A DNA stretch of 48,300 bases from Psychromonas sp. 14N.309.X.WAT.B.A12 (GTDB lineage Bacteria; Pseudomonadota; Gammaproteobacteria; Enterobacterales; Psychromonadaceae). The position numbers and the translations under genes are program-made. Below are positions 9,568-18,709 of the stretch, piece after piece. The stretch covers positions 1 through 48,300 of the forward strand of contig NZ_JAPNXS010000016.1 in assembly GCF_030397575.1 (NCBI RefSeq), written 5' to 3'. The notes beneath the pieces are model-generated. The model worked only from the letters and a program-made list of their open reading frames with translations, did no database searches and was not told the DNA's origin. Positions within the stretch are counted from its first letter, which is position 1; each line of letters starts with the position of its first letter.

Positions 9568-10191
9568 TTATTTTAACGCAGCCACCGCTTCTTTCACTAA
9601 TGCGCCAATCTTTTCCCATTCACGGTTATCAATCAGATCAGCAGGTACCATCCACGTACCACCACATGCTAATACCGCATTAATATCTAAGTAGTCGTTG
9701 ATGTTCGCTGGCGATACGCCACCTGTTGGCATGAAGCTAACTGGATAAACCGCAGTTAATGATTTTAACATTGCCACGCCACCCGATGGTCCAGCAGGGA
9801 AAAACTTTAACGTCGTTAATCCCATTTCCATTGCTTGTTCAACTAATGATGGATTGTTAACACCTGGAATAATTGGCATGTTACGTTGTTGACAGTATTT
9901 AACCGTTGTTGGGTTAAAACCTGGGCTAACGATAAAATCAACACCAGCATCGATCGCTAAATCAACTGTTTCACTATTTAGTACTGTACCAGCACCAATT
10001 AACATTTCAGGAAACGCTTCACGTAAATTTTTAATTGATTGTGCAGCAGCTGGAGTACGGAATGTAATTTCTGCACAAGGCATGCCATTTTCAACTAATA
10101 CTTTACCTAATGGCACAGCATCATTAGCATCTTTAATGGCAATAACAGGAATCACTTTGAGTGATTGTAATTTTTCATTTAATGTTGTCAT
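9568..10191 (-). CDS. eda: KDPG/KHG aldolase Eda
   Basis: A 207-aa class I aldolase that splits 2-keto-3-deoxy-6-phosphogluconate into pyruvate and glyceraldehyde 3-phosphate. The Schiff-base lysine is K129 (in TTLKFFPAG), and the conserved active-site glutamate is E41 (EITFRTPAA). The glycine-rich phosphate site is seen in FMPTGGVSPANI and ACGGTWM. It lies 23 nt after kdgK in the same direction, so KdgK and Eda form a two-step branch from KDG to central metabolism. The divergent oligoalginate lyases suggest alginate as the sugar source. Confidence 0.96.
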   Translation of the reverse strand: MTTLNEKLQSLKVIPVIAIKDANDAVPLGKVLVENGMPCAEITFRTPAAAQSIKNLREAFPEMLIGAGTVLNSETVDLAIDAGVDFIVSPGFNPTTVKYCQQRNMPIIPGVNNPSLVEQAMEMGLTTLKFFPAGPSGGVAMLKSLTAVYPVSFMPTGGVSPANINDYLDINAVLACGGTWMVPADLIDNREWEKIGALVKEAVAALK

Positions 10192-10214
10192 TTTACTATC
10201 CTAAATATGAATGA

Positions 10215-11150
10215 TTAATCTACAAATGGGGCAATGTATTTCATATCAATAATTGCACCTTTATGCTGTATCACAGTACTTGCTACTTGGTGTGCTTTTT
10301 CAGCAGCAATAACAGTTGTTCCACCTAAAGTTCGTTTTGACAAATAACCAGCGGCAAAAGAATCTCCGGCTGCAGTAGTATCGATAACATTTTCAGGATC
10401 TACTTTTTGCGCTGCAACACTAATTGAATCATCTGCAGTAATGATCAAACATTCGCCGCCACCTTGTTTAATCACTATTTCTTGAACACCTAATGCACGT
10501 GTACGCTCGATACATTGCTCAACTTTTGTATCACCAAATAATGCTTGTTCATCATCAAATGTTAGTAAGCCAGTATGAGTAACAGCTAGAATACGTTTAA
10601 ATCCTTCAGCAGCCTCTTCAGCCGAATCCCATAACTTAGGTCGATAGTTATTATCGAAATAAACTTTACCACCAGCCGCTTTATAACGAGCCAAAAGATC
10701 ATAAAGCTTTTCACGACTAGCAGGGGGCAATATCGCTAAGCTAATGCCTGAAAGGTAAATAACATCTTGTTTCAATAACGATTCAATATATTCATCACTT
10801 GCTGTCTCAAGCCAATATTTAGCCGCCGCAGCATCACGCCAATATAAAAAACTACGCTCACCTGTTTCATCTGTTTCAACCATATATAAACCAGGTTGTC
10901 TCATTTCAGAACGTTGTACAAATTGTGTATCAATGCCTTCTTTGTTCCAAGCATCAATCATTTCTTGGCTTATGTTGTCTTCACCTAAGGCAGTAACGTA
11001 ACTAACATTTACATCTTTACCTGATGTTAAACGTGACAAATATACAGCTGTATTTAGAGTGTCTCCGCCAAAGCTTCTACGTAAAACGCCATTTACTTCC
11101 TGTAATTCAATCATACATTCGCCGATCAAAGCGATATTGAAATTAGCCAT
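10215..11150 (-). CDS. kdgK: 2-keto-3-deoxygluconate kinase KdgK
   Basis: A 311-aa PfkB-family sugar kinase that phosphorylates KDG with ATP to give KDPG, the substrate of the next gene, eda. Visible family features: N-terminal IALIGECMIEL, the substrate-side GGDTLNTAVYLSRL, and the C-terminal PfkB signature DTTAAGDSFAAGYL carrying the catalytic aspartate (the usual GAGD reads AAGD). The N-terminal sequence fits bacterial KdgK better than fructokinase or ribokinase. It is divergent from the PL17 lyase genes across a 531-bp control region. Confidence 0.93.
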   Translation of the reverse strand: MANFNIALIGECMIELQEVNGVLRRSFGGDTLNTAVYLSRLTSGKDVNVSYVTALGEDNISQEMIDAWNKEGIDTQFVQRSEMRQPGLYMVETDETGERSFLYWRDAAAAKYWLETASDEYIESLLKQDVIYLSGISLAILPPASREKLYDLLARYKAAGGKVYFDNNYRPKLWDSAEEAAEGFKRILAVTHTGLLTFDDEQALFGDTKVEQCIERTRALGVQEIVIKQGGGECLIITADDSISVAAQKVDPENVIDTTAAGDSFAAGYLSKRTLGGTTVIAAEKAHQVASTVIQHKGAIIDMKYIAPFVD

Positions 11151-11357
11151 TTGCTACCTCTATTATAAAAAATGGATTCATTGTCTTTTGTACTTAACTA
11201 TCTCAATCTGTTGCAGCGAATAGCGTACGCTTGATGCACTCGATATAAAGCGCGGTATTAAGATCAACTGCAGCATCAACACGCAAAAATGTCGGCAATG
11301 CATTTGCATCTTATTAATACAACTTATAAGTTAAAAATTGTACATCACACAACCCGA

Positions 11358-11370
11358 TTTGTAATACAAA
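11358..11370. promoter_or_regulatory. Palindrome, candidate GntR-family operator
   Basis: TTTGTAATACAAA is a perfect 13-bp palindrome 20 bp from the CRP-like site. A related TTTGTATTAC lies at 11628-11637 just before the PL17 genes, and TTGTAATTA occurs upstream of the GntR gene itself (16796-16804, minus strand). Assignment to that regulator is inference. Confidence 0.4.
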
Positions 11371-11381
11371 AAGGCACTATG

Positions 11382-11397
11382 TGTGATCCAGATCATC
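11382..11397 (+). promoter_or_regulatory. CRP-like binding site
   Basis: TGTGATCCAGATCATC matches the CRP consensus TGTGA-N6-TCACA at all five left-arm positions and three of five in the right arm. The inner GATCnAGATC symmetry of strong E. coli sites is largely kept. It lies about 235 bp from kdgK and 285 bp from the first lyase, so it could serve either. Confidence 0.6.
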
Positions 11398-11681
11398 CAC
11401 CTACATCACAATCAAAATAATTATCTAATATAAATATTAAGACGAAGTGAGCTAAATTCAGCCAACCCGCTTAGGTGCTTATTGTAGAGAGGTAATAAAA
11501 AGTAAGCTAAATCAATAGTTGAAGAAGCTAAATTATAAAAGGTTCTGGCTTTATAAGAGTTATTTAAAATATAAAAATAGAGAGCTCATCCTTAAAAATT
11601 AAAAAATAAAAGTGATTTTAAGGTTTATTTGTATTACTTTATTAAGCAATTTTTATCCACTTTATATGTAGCGAGGTCATA

Positions 11682-13817
11682 ATGCTCTCCACTGTTAACG
11701 CCGTTCTGATGAATCAACAAGAAATTGAAGCCATTCAACAACAGCTAGGAAAAACAAGTTTAATGGGCCGTAGCCTAGATGCTTTAATTCAAGATACCGA
11801 TAATTACCTAAAGCTACCGATAGACGTTCCAGGACATAGCCCTGCAGGTGGTTATGCACATAATAAGCACCAACAGAACTATAAATATATCGAACAAGCT
11901 GGACGGTTATTTCTCATTACCGGCGATGAAAAGTATGCCCAGTTTGCAGCGGCATTGTTAACTCAATATGCAGAGAAGTATTTAGTGCTAGGGTTTCAAG
12001 AACAGCGTAATACTAACCCTCCAGGGCGTTTATTTCACCAAATGCTCAACGAGCATGTTTGGTTATTATATTCGAGCCTAGGTTATAGCTGTATTAAGCA
12101 TTGGTTAACGGAAGCACAACGTCAGTATATTGTGGAACAATTATTTGAACCTATGCTAGAAGTAGCTACGGTTAAGTATAACTTTGACTTTGACCGCATT
12201 CATAACCATGGTGTCTGGGCTGTTGCTGCAACAGCCGCGTGTGGTGCAGCAATAGGACAAGAAAAGTATATCGACTTAGCGTTACATGGTTTAGCTGGCG
12301 ATGATATCCAAGGTGGTTTTTTAGCGCAATTAAGCAACCTATTTGCTCCTTCAGGTTATTACATTGAAGGGCCTTATTATCACCGTTACGCAATTCGCCC
12401 TTTATGTTTACTTGCAGAATTAACTCAGCGTTTCCGCCCTGAGCTAGATATCTTTAATTTTAAAGGTCAGGTGATCGGTAAAACTATCCAATCTCTATTA
12501 TCAACGGCTTACCCTAATGGCGTCTTTCCCTCATTAAATGATGCATCGAAAAGTATGGACATTAAAGATGAAGGTGTGGTGATTGCCGTCAGCTTATATG
12601 CAAAGCATTATCCGGAAGACACTAATCTATACGGTATTGCTAACATTCAGGAGCAAATTTGGATCAGTGGATGTGGTGTTGCCTTATCACAAGCTTACCA
12701 AGCACAAACGTCGGTTGAAGTACCTTGCTTACCGAGTGTTGAGTTGAATGAAGGTCCTGATGGAGATAAAGGTGCACAGGGCTTTATCCGAATGCAAAAT
12801 TCACAAGGAGATATCAGCCAATTAGTGATGAATTATGGCCAACATGGTATGGGCCATGGACATTTTGATACCTTGGGTATGACCTACTTTAACAATAATC
12901 AGGAAGTATTACGTGATTATGGTTTTGGTCGCTGGGTTAATATCGAGCCTAAATTCGGAGGTCGATATCTTGATGAAAACAAATCATACGCGCGTCAAAC
13001 TATCGCACACAATCTAGTATCCGTTGATGCAGGTTGTCAGAATGACTTTGATGTTGAGCTTGCTGATAGTAAACACGGCGAACCACACTTCTTTATCGGT
13101 GAAGGCAAAGTACAAGCAATGAGCGCTTTTGCTGAAGACTTTTATCCAGGTGTTGAACAACAACGTTCACTAATATTAATTGAACATGAGCAATTAACAC
13201 AGCCATTATTAATCGATTTGTTCCGTTTAAGCAGCCATACAGCACATCAATATGATTATTCACTACAATACCAAGGCCAAATCATTCGCACTAACGTTGA
13301 ACATAAACAACATGCCACACTCAACCCAATGGGTGATGACGCAGGTTATCAGCACCTATGGAATGTAAGTGAAGGCAAAGGCCAAGACACTAATTTAGTG
13401 AGTTGGTTACAAGGTAGTAGCTATTACACTTGGTTAAGTGCAAGTTCAGCTGACGACACGCTCTTCTTTACGCGCACAGGGGCTAATGATCCTGACTTCA
13501 ATTTACGCAGTGAAACGAGTTTGATTCTACGTCGTAATGCAAAAAATAGCTTATTCGCTAATGTCATCGAAACACACGGTTACTTTAATGAAGCTATAGA
13601 AGCAAGTTTAGATGCACGTGGAAAAATACACACCATTAATATTATTGGCTTCAATGAACAAGCCTCTGTGATTGAAGTATTAGGTGACGATATCGCATTA
13701 ATCGTGATGATCAACAACGCCAAAGACGCAACAGCAGCAAGTGAAACAACTATCGAATTTAATCATCAAACGTACAGCTGGAAAGGTTTCTTAGTTGTAG
13801 AAAGTAAGAGGTCTTAA
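11682..13817 (+). CDS. PL17 family oligoalginate lyase, copy 1
   Basis: A 711-aa enzyme with an N-terminal alpha/alpha-toroid (about 1-340) and a C-terminal heparinase II/III-like beta domain. By family knowledge it releases unsaturated monouronate (then DEH) from alginate oligomers. The catalytic set known from Alg17c is visible: N175/H176 in IHNHGVWAVAA, Y232 in EGPYYHRY, and H392/H394 in GHGHFD. No signal peptide is seen, so it should act in the cytoplasm like the OalB/OalC enzymes of Vibrio. Its stop lies 2 nt before copy 2, so the two form an operon. Oligoheparin or hyaluronan lyase activity is less likely, given the kdgK-eda neighbours. Confidence 0.9.
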   Translation: MLSTVNAVLMNQQEIEAIQQQLGKTSLMGRSLDALIQDTDNYLKLPIDVPGHSPAGGYAHNKHQQNYKYIEQAGRLFLITGDEKYAQFAAALLTQYAEKYLVLGFQEQRNTNPPGRLFHQMLNEHVWLLYSSLGYSCIKHWLTEAQRQYIVEQLFEPMLEVATVKYNFDFDRIHNHGVWAVAATAACGAAIGQEKYIDLALHGLAGDDIQGGFLAQLSNLFAPSGYYIEGPYYHRYAIRPLCLLAELTQRFRPELDIFNFKGQVIGKTIQSLLSTAYPNGVFPSLNDASKSMDIKDEGVVIAVSLYAKHYPEDTNLYGIANIQEQIWISGCGVALSQAYQAQTSVEVPCLPSVELNEGPDGDKGAQGFIRMQNSQGDISQLVMNYGQHGMGHGHFDTLGMTYFNNNQEVLRDYGFGRWVNIEPKFGGRYLDENKSYARQTIAHNLVSVDAGCQNDFDVELADSKHGEPHFFIGEGKVQAMSAFAEDFYPGVEQQRSLILIEHEQLTQPLLIDLFRLSSHTAHQYDYSLQYQGQIIRTNVEHKQHATLNPMGDDAGYQHLWNVSEGKGQDTNLVSWLQGSSYYTWLSASSADDTLFFTRTGANDPDFNLRSETSLILRRNAKNSLFANVIETHGYFNEAIEASLDARGKIHTINIIGFNEQASVIEVLGDDIALIVMINNAKDATAASETTIEFNHQTYSWKGFLVVESKRS

Positions 13818-13819
13818 TC

Positions 13820-15967
13820 ATGAGTTATCAACCCCTTTTAATGAGCTATGAACAAGCAGCCGAATTACGTCAATATGTCGATAGCGACTCGTTAATCGGC
13901 CTTTCTATTAGTGAAGAAATTGACGCACTTGAAGCTTACATGCCAATCGGTATTGAGATCCCAGGCCACGGCGAAGCTGGCGGTTATGAACACAACCGTC
14001 ATAAACAAAACTATATCCATTTAGACCTAGCTGGTCGTTTATATCTGATTACTGAAGATAAACGTTACCTTGATTACGCAACCACTATGTTAATTGAGTA
14101 TGCAAAGGTTTATAAATATCGTGAATTAAACATTAGCCGAGATTCAAATAAACCGGGCCGTCTATTTCATCAAACGCTCAATGAAAATATGTGGATGTTA
14201 TACTCATCCTGCGCTTACTCTTGTATCCGTCATCAATTAACTGAACAGCAACAACAGTTGATTGAAAATGATTTGTTCAAAGTCATGCTTGAGATGTTTG
14301 TTGAAACTTATGCTGAGAATTTTGACATTATCCATAATCACGGTTTATGGTCTGTAGCGAGTGCTGGTATTTGTGCTTATGCCATTAACGACCAAGCAAC
14401 GGTAGATAAAGCTATCTATGGTTTAAAAGGTGATAGTGTCTCTGGTGGCTTTATTGCGCAATTAACGCAGCTTTTTTCACCTGATGGTTACTACATGGAA
14501 GGTCCTTATTACCATCGTTTTTCGCTGCGCCCTATTTTCCTATTTGCTGAAACCATTGAACGTCGCCAACCAGAGATAGGTATCTATCAATTAAAAGATG
14601 AAGTGATTAAAACGACTGCCTATGCGGTAATGTCAACGGCTTTCCCAAATGGTACCTTACCTGCATTGAATGACTCATCTCGTACCATGGATATCAAGGA
14701 TCTCGGTATTTTACTGGCGACCAATATCTGTTTCGATCGTTACGAGCAAAATGAAACATTATTAGCCATGGCTAAGCATCAGGGTAAAGTTTGGGTGCAT
14801 AATACCGGCGCAACATTATCTAATGCTCTGCAAGATAACGCTGAAGTCCCTAACTTTAACTGGGGTAGTTTAAGTCTAAGTGATGGGGCTGAAGGTGAGT
14901 GTGGTGGCGTGACTATTTTACGTCACCGAGATACACAAGCTGATGATAGCATGGCACTACTTTGGTATGGACAACACGGTAGTGATGCGAAATTACACTC
15001 AGCTTTAGACCATGGTCACTTTGATGGCTTACACCTTAGCTTATTCAACAATAACCAAGAATTTATTAATGATTACGGTTACGGTCGCTGGGTAAATATC
15101 GAACCTAAATTTGGGGGGCGTTATATCCCTGAAAATACCAGTTATTGTAAGCAAACCATTGCACATAATACGGTAGTCGTTGACCAAACAAGTCAAAACC
15201 AAGGCACAACGGCGATAGCTCAACAACATTTTGGTGAACAACATTTTACGTTATTAGATGATCAAAAACTTCAAGCAATGAGTGCTTATGCTCGTGATTA
15301 TTACCCAGGTATTGATCAACAGCGTACGGTGATCATGGCTGAACTAGAAGGCTTTGAAAAACCATTGATTATTGATCTATTCCGCCTAATCAGTGAGGAG
15401 GAACATAGCTACGATTATCCAGTTCATTACCAAGGACAAATCATTCGTAATGACTTTGACTATGAAGCGAACAAAAGCCTTAACACCTTAGGTGATGCAT
15501 TTGGTTATCAGCACTTATGGAATCTTGGGCAAGGTAAAATAGAGAAATCTTCGTTAACAACATGGTTAATGGGTAATACTTATTATTCATTAATTAGTAG
15601 CGCTAATGAAAACAGCGAATTTATCTTTGCGCGAACCGGCGCTAATGATCCTGATTTCAACTTACGTAATGAACCGCTATTTATTCTTCGTCAGAAAGCC
15701 GCTAACCATTTATTTGCTAATGTCTATGAAACACACGGTTATTTCAACGAAGCTATTGAAGCAAGCTTAAATGCTCGTGGATTAGTGGAGTCTGTAGAAG
15801 TGCTTCACAGTGATAACAAAGCATCAGTAGTCATGATTCACTTAAGTGATCAGAAGCAACTAAAAGTATGTGTTAACAATCAAGTTGGTGTTAACGCTGA
15901 AACAATAACAAGCATTACCATCAATGGTGAACAGATCACCTGGACTGGAGCAGTCTCTATTATTTAA
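13820..15967 (+). CDS. PL17 family oligoalginate lyase, copy 2
   Basis: A 715-aa paralogue of the preceding gene, similar along its whole length, so the pair arose by duplication. Active-site residues correspond: N173/H174 in IIHNHGLWSVAS, Y230 in EGPYYHRF, H398/H400 in DHGHFD. Compared with copy 1 it carries about eight extra residues (within 388-397, SDAKLHSALD) directly before the catalytic HGHFD, which may change substrate or chain-length preference. No signal peptide. It is followed by a strong terminator and by the convergent GntR regulator. M- versus G-block preference cannot be told from sequence. Confidence 0.9.
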   Translation: MSYQPLLMSYEQAAELRQYVDSDSLIGLSISEEIDALEAYMPIGIEIPGHGEAGGYEHNRHKQNYIHLDLAGRLYLITEDKRYLDYATTMLIEYAKVYKYRELNISRDSNKPGRLFHQTLNENMWMLYSSCAYSCIRHQLTEQQQQLIENDLFKVMLEMFVETYAENFDIIHNHGLWSVASAGICAYAINDQATVDKAIYGLKGDSVSGGFIAQLTQLFSPDGYYMEGPYYHRFSLRPIFLFAETIERRQPEIGIYQLKDEVIKTTAYAVMSTAFPNGTLPALNDSSRTMDIKDLGILLATNICFDRYEQNETLLAMAKHQGKVWVHNTGATLSNALQDNAEVPNFNWGSLSLSDGAEGECGGVTILRHRDTQADDSMALLWYGQHGSDAKLHSALDHGHFDGLHLSLFNNNQEFINDYGYGRWVNIEPKFGGRYIPENTSYCKQTIAHNTVVVDQTSQNQGTTAIAQQHFGEQHFTLLDDQKLQAMSAYARDYYPGIDQQRTVIMAELEGFEKPLIIDLFRLISEEEHSYDYPVHYQGQIIRNDFDYEANKSLNTLGDAFGYQHLWNLGQGKIEKSSLTTWLMGNTYYSLISSANENSEFIFARTGANDPDFNLRNEPLFILRQKAANHLFANVYETHGYFNEAIEASLNARGLVESVEVLHSDNKASVVMIHLSDQKQLKVCVNNQVGVNAETITSITINGEQITWTGAVSII

Positions 15968-15982
15968 GAAATAGTAGTAAAC

Positions 15983-16020
15983 AAAAAGCCGCGTTAAGAA
16001 TTAACTTAGCGCGGCTTTTT
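15983..16020. terminator. Bidirectional terminator between PL17 copy 2 and the GntR gene
   Basis: A 16-bp stem (AAAAAGCCGCGTTAAG against CTTAGCGCGGCTTTTT, one G-U pair) with a 6-nt loop, ending in T5 on both strands. Confidence 0.9.
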
Positions 16021-16041
16021 AGCAAAAGTCTACCTTTACTA

Positions 16042-16755
16042 TTAGTTACTAGTTGGTAAACGGTGGTTGGTTGTGCTTAACAAGCGTTTATTTGCTTCAC
16101 GGGCTTTTTCAGCATCCCCAGCCATAATAGCCGAATAAATTGCTCTATGTTCACCGATACAAGTCCCACCCTTTTCGGACGAATGACTAATGAAGCTTTT
16201 AAACATAGTACATAGCACATTAGCAAAAGGCAGATAAAAGCTATTTCCCGTTGAAAGAAAGACGAGACGATGGAATTCCATGTCCACTTCCATCCATTGT
16301 GCAGCATCAAAGTTTTTAGACACGTAATCCATTTGTTGGAAAGTAGCAGATAACAAAATACGCTGTTGAGCTGTTGCATTCTGTGCAGCTAAAGCCGCCG
16401 CTTCTGGTTCAATCGCTTTACGTAATGCAAGAAACTCTTGATATACGAATGCATTATCACCTAAATCAATAACCCAATCTAATAATTGAGCATCTAAGAA
16501 ATTCCAGTTATCACGACTTTTAACACGCGTTCCAACTTTAGGCTTAGATTCTAATAGACCTTTTGAAGTTAATAATTTAATCGCTTCACGCAAGGCAGTG
16601 CGGCTTACACTAAACTGCTCACATAATACCATTTCACTAGGAATAATCTCATTCTGAGCAACTTCACCAGATAATATTTTTCTCGCAATTTCACGTGCCA
16701 CTTGGACATGTAAACTACGCTTGGAACCAGAAATTTGTATGAATGGGTTATGCAT
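16042..16755 (-). CDS. GntR/FadR-family transcriptional regulator (FCD domain)
   Basis: A 237-aa regulator. The N-terminal winged helix (about 10-75) has the GntR signature IPSEMVLCEQFSVSRTALREAIKLLTSKGLLESKPKVGTRV. The C-terminal part is an all-helical FCD ligand domain (LRKAIEPEAAALAAQNA, DMEFHRLVFLSTGN, EHRAIYSAIMAGDAEKA) with D/H residues that in relatives bind a metal. Regulators of this type control uronate and KDG pathways (UxuR, ExuR, and an alginate-related regulator in vibrios). Placed convergent to the PL17 genes, it is the likely local regulator, with KDG, KDPG or a DEH derivative as possible inducer; this is inference. Confidence 0.88.
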   Translation of the reverse strand: MHNPFIQISGSKRSLHVQVAREIARKILSGEVAQNEIIPSEMVLCEQFSVSRTALREAIKLLTSKGLLESKPKVGTRVKSRDNWNFLDAQLLDWVIDLGDNAFVYQEFLALRKAIEPEAAALAAQNATAQQRILLSATFQQMDYVSKNFDAAQWMEVDMEFHRLVFLSTGNSFYLPFANVLCTMFKSFISHSSEKGGTCIGEHRAIYSAIMAGDAEKAREANKRLLSTTNHRLPTSN

Positions 16756-16950
16756 AATGTCTCTTCATGTATATAAATCAATCGTTATTATATGATAATT
16801 ACAAGGGCTTAGATACAAACAACTAACAGCTCAATTAACAATCACTTATCTCTCTGATTTTAAATTATAAAATATTTTTTTATAGAGAGCTAGGGAGGCT
16901 TTTTTGAATTCAAAACCGGTTTTAATAAGATAGCGATCATATAAAAACAA

Positions 16951-16976
16951 AAAAACCAGCACAAAGGCTGGCTTTA
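16951..16976 (-). terminator. Terminator after mscS
   Basis: On the minus strand AAAGCCAGC, a short loop and GCTGG lead into a run of seven T. It lies directly after the mscS stop codon. Confidence 0.8.
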
Positions 16977-16995
16977 AAAGATACAAAGTTAATAT

Positions 16996-17871
16996 CTATT
17001 TATCCATGTGGACATCCATTTGTGGATATGGAATTTCTATACCTGCTTCATCAAGAGCATTTTTAATAGACTCCATTAACTGAAAACGTATTGGCCAATA
17101 ATCAGTACCGTTAACCCATGGGCGAACGACTAAATTAACACTTGAGTCCGCTAGCTCTGAAACAGCAATAGTTGGAGCTGGTGTTGGTAAAATACCTTTA
17201 GTGTCATTCAATACCGATTCTAATACCGCTTTAGTCTGAGCGAGATCAGCGTTATAACTTACACCAATCACTAAATCGATACGTCGTGTTGGTTTACGAG
17301 AATAGTTAATAATATTACCGCCTAGAATGGCAGAGTTAGGTACAACAACAAACTTATTGTCTGGGCTAGTGAGAGTGGTTGAGAAAATTTGTACTGATTC
17401 AACTACACCCGCTGTACCCGCCGCTTCAATATACTCACCCGCTTTAAATGGACGTAATGCAATAATTAAGATCCCTGATGCAAAGTTAGAAAGCGACCCT
17501 TGTAATGCTAAACCAACAGCTAAACCTGCGGCACCTATAATCGCAACAAATGAAGTGGTCTCAATCCCTAACTTACTGAGTGATGCGATGATAACAAAGG
17601 CAACAATCACGTAACGCACCATGCGTGTTACAAAATCTACGATGGTGCTATCAAAACCACGCTTACCTAATATTTTATGCAAAGTACCAGCAATAAAGCG
17701 CGCGGCCATCATCCCTATAATGAGGGTACAGACAGCAAAAAAAATATTTAAAGCATAACCAATAATCAGATCTTGATTATCAGCAAACCAAGTCACGCTA
17801 TTGTTGAGTATATCTACATTTTTCTCGATAGCTTCGGCAACAGCATTTACCGCTCCACTTTCTTCTGACAT
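16996..17871 (-). CDS. mscS: Small-conductance mechanosensitive channel MscS
   Basis: A 291-aa inner-membrane channel close to E. coli MscS in length and sequence. Three transmembrane helices are visible (about 27-50, 65-85, 95-130). The third is the pore helix with the characteristic Gly/Ala pattern (GAAGLAVGLALQGSLSNFASG). The beta domain follows (RPFKAGEYIEAAGTAGVVESVQIF, PNSAILGGNIINYSRKP), then the C-terminal cage ending IPYPQMDVHM. Known role: opens under membrane tension to release solutes after osmotic downshift. It starts 16 nt after slmA in the same direction, so the two are probably co-transcribed. Confidence 0.96.
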   Translation of the reverse strand: MSEESGAVNAVAEAIEKNVDILNNSVTWFADNQDLIIGYALNIFFAVCTLIIGMMAARFIAGTLHKILGKRGFDSTIVDFVTRMVRYVIVAFVIIASLSKLGIETTSFVAIIGAAGLAVGLALQGSLSNFASGILIIALRPFKAGEYIEAAGTAGVVESVQIFSTTLTSPDNKFVVVPNSAILGGNIINYSRKPTRRIDLVIGVSYNADLAQTKAVLESVLNDTKGILPTPAPTIAVSELADSSVNLVVRPWVNGTDYWPIRFQLMESIKNALDEAGIEIPYPQMDVHMDK

Positions 17872-17887
17872 TATATTGCTCCTTAAC

Positions 17888-18490
17888 TTAGCTTTGTGTT
17901 AGCTGTTTATAAAAAAACTGCCACTGGTTTTTAAAGTGTTGTGTAGGTTTTTGTTTAAATTGAGAACGTACAAATTGACTCATTCGCCCTTCTACATAAG
18001 ACAATAATAGGTTCGCTAATATGCCTTCATCTGTAGTGAACTTTTGTCCATCAGAGGTTGGCCTCTCACGCAATGTTTGTTTTAACTGTGTTTCTAACTT
18101 AGAAAAAACATGTTCTATACGTAATTGTAGCCGTTCATTTTCTCCTACTAAGGCATCACCACTTAAAATACGTGTGATACCAGGATTTCTTTCAGAAAAG
18201 CCTAATAAGAAATGAACAATATGTTCAATACGTACAAAAGTATCTTTCTGCTGTTCTTTGATCAAATTGATCTGAGTGAACACCGTGGTTTCTGTGAAGT
18301 CGATTAACCCTTCAAACATACGAGCTTTACTTGGAAAGTGGCGATATAAAGCGGCTTCCGATACACCTACTTCTGCAGCCAATTTCGCAGTAGTTATACG
18401 CTGCCCTGGCTTTCCTTCTAACATAATCGCTAAAGCACTTAAAATATCATCCTTTCTATTGGCTTTTTTATTATTATTTTTTGCAACCAT
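17888..18490 (-). CDS. slmA: SlmA, nucleoid-occlusion division inhibitor
   Basis: A 200-aa TetR-family protein matching SlmA throughout: helix-turn-helix [24 protein letters not shown], then [10 protein letters not shown] and [15 protein letters not shown]. Known role: binds SLM sites on the chromosome and FtsZ, blocking Z-ring assembly over the nucleoid. The frame is open to 18562, but the ATG at 18490 has AAGGA about 8-10 nt upstream and gives the family length. Next to coaBC as in relatives, but dut, which separates the two in E. coli, is absent here. Confidence 0.95.
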   Translation of the reverse strand: MVAKNNNKKANRKDDILSALAIMLEGKPGQRITTAKLAAEVGVSEAALYRHFPSKARMFEGLIDFTETTVFTQINLIKEQQKDTFVRIEHIVHFLLGFSERNPGITRILSGDALVGENERLQLRIEHVFSKLETQLKQTLRERPTSDGQKFTTDEGILANLLLSYVEGRMSQFVRSQFKQKPTQHFKNQWQFFYKQLTQS

Positions 18491-18568
18491 CTTAATAACT
18501 TCCTTTGTTATCGTTGTTGTTTTCCTGAGTCCCCAAAACTGGTCTCCAGTTGTTATACCCATTGCATT

Positions 18569-18673
18569 AATAAGTGCCCTATGTACTTCACTTATTCCTA
18601 CGAAAGGTATTAATTTAATATAAATAGCTATAAAAATTAAATAGGTATCCCCTGCTGCTAGCTAACTAGCGGC
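18569..18673 (-). repeat. Two hairpins in the coaBC-slmA gap
   Basis: AATAAGTG/CACTTATT (18569-18596) has 8-bp arms and a 12-nt loop. GCTGCTAG/CTAGCGGC (18654-18673) has 8-bp arms with one wobble and a CTAA loop. Neither has a T-run on the minus strand. They could be mRNA processing or attenuation structures between coaBC and slmA. Confidence 0.45.
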
Positions 18674-18709
18674 CAGATCTTACCTTTAATTTATGTCATG
18701 CGTATGATC

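Larger units (their letters stand above)
11151..11681. promoter_or_regulatory. Divergent control region between kdgK-eda and the PL17 lyases
   Basis: A gene-free stretch of 531 bp. It holds one good CRP-like site (11382-11397), a 13-bp palindrome TTTGTAATACAAA (11358-11370) and a related TTTGTATTAC (11628-11637) close to the first lyase. There is also an inverted TTGATGC/GCATCAA pair (11231-11237 and 11273-11279). No convincing small ORF was seen. Confidence 0.6.
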
